A stretch of DNA of 43,496 nt from the NCBI GenBank assembly GCA_949289565.1, contig CASEOO010000033.1:1-43496 (forward strand), in the 5' to 3' direction. Positions within the stretch are counted from its first letter, which is position 1, and the number at the start of each line of letters is the position of its first letter. Positions 43,396 to 43,496 of the stretch are shown piece by piece. The position numbers were made by a program, and so were the translations under genes. Source of the stretch: an uncultured Bacteroidales bacterium. Lineage in GTDB: Bacteria; Bacteroidota; Bacteroidia; Bacteroidales; UBA932. A model generated the notes under the pieces. That model was not told where the DNA came from, did no database searches, and saw nothing but the letters and a program-made list of their open reading frames with translations.

Positions 43396-43496
43396 ATGCA
43401 GAACAAATTGCAGGAGCTGACAGACAAACTCTACAATGAAGGTCTGTCGAAAGGGAAGCAGGAAGGGGAAGCCATCCTGAACGAAGCCAAGGCACA
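43396..43496 (+). CDS. V-type ATP synthase subunit E, N-terminal fragment (cut by window edge)
   Basis: The frame from ATG at 43396 gives 33 complete codons: MQNKLQELTDKLYNEGLSK, then GKQEGEAILNEAKA. It is a charged amphipathic helix rich in Glu, Lys and Gln, like the N-terminal coil of the V-type ATPase subunit E stator. Bacteroidetes often carry a V-type ATPase operon that begins with this subunit. The rest lies outside the window. Confidence 0.72.
   Translation, partial: MQNKLQELTDKLYNEGLSKGKQEGEAILNEAKA

Noticed and set aside
1..43496. CRISPR arrays, transposases, phage genes or rRNA
   Set aside because: No regularly spaced repeats, recombinase motifs, structural phage proteins or rRNA-like stretches were seen on either strand.

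Overview
The window looks like chromosome of a Gram-negative anaerobe of the Bacteroidetes, most likely Bacteroidales. This rests on a SusC/SusD outer-membrane glycan uptake pair, lipoproteins with short Bacteroidetes-type signal peptides, TTTG-N20-TAnnTTTG promoters, a membrane-bound AraC-type regulator, a DUF4301 protein, a methylmalonyl-CoA decarboxylase-type carboxyltransferase and the first codons of a V-type ATPase subunit E. The species cannot be named from the sequence alone. No phage, insertion sequence, CRISPR array or rRNA was seen.

Left third (1-16087, all minus strand): a polysaccharide utilization locus. One operon appears to start at a promoter near 12600 and run leftward: a lipoprotein resembling a TIM-barrel glycosidase (DUF4832-like), SusC, SusD, a SusE-like lipoprotein, a second DUF4832-like lipoprotein, a 44-residue peptide, a chimeric fimbrillin-like/SusE-like lipoprotein, and an FAD-dependent oxidoreductase cut by the window edge. 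A GH3 beta-glycosidase with a PA14 insert (12634-15096) has its own promoter, and an aldose 1-epimerase-like gene lies upstream of it. Both promoters carry the same 14-bp near-palindrome, TGTTTACGTACACA as written on the plus strand. This implies shared control by a regulator that is not in the window. The proposed flow is surface capture (SusD and SusE-like proteins), import (SusC), cleavage (GH3 and the two putative glycosidases), then oxidation or mutarotation of products. The glycan is unknown.

Middle (16140-26991): a tRNA-Gln(UUG) with its own promoter and terminator, followed rightward by a compact minus-strand series read from lysA to yqaA: lysA, ffh, a TolC-like protein, a HlyD-like adaptor, two ABC ATPases, two ABC-2 permeases, a secreted non-specific nuclease, tadA and a YqaA-like membrane protein. 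The six transport genes form a tripartite exporter of YbhGFSR type in which the double-ATPase subunit is split into two genes.

Right part (27103-43496): a deoxyhypusine-synthase-like gene diverges from lysA, followed by the membrane AraC regulator and a convergent lipoprotein gene. A minus-strand operon reads recF, a DUF721/DciA-like gene, pdxB and a DUF4301 gene. Diverging from recF are a TPR protein, a YebC-family protein, and a carboxyltransferase/small protein/biotin carrier trio, which ends at a strong terminator. metH and metF follow. After metF comes a 502-bp stretch without an intact gene. It holds an apparent 3' gene remnant, a strong terminator and the promoter region of the V-type ATPase operon.
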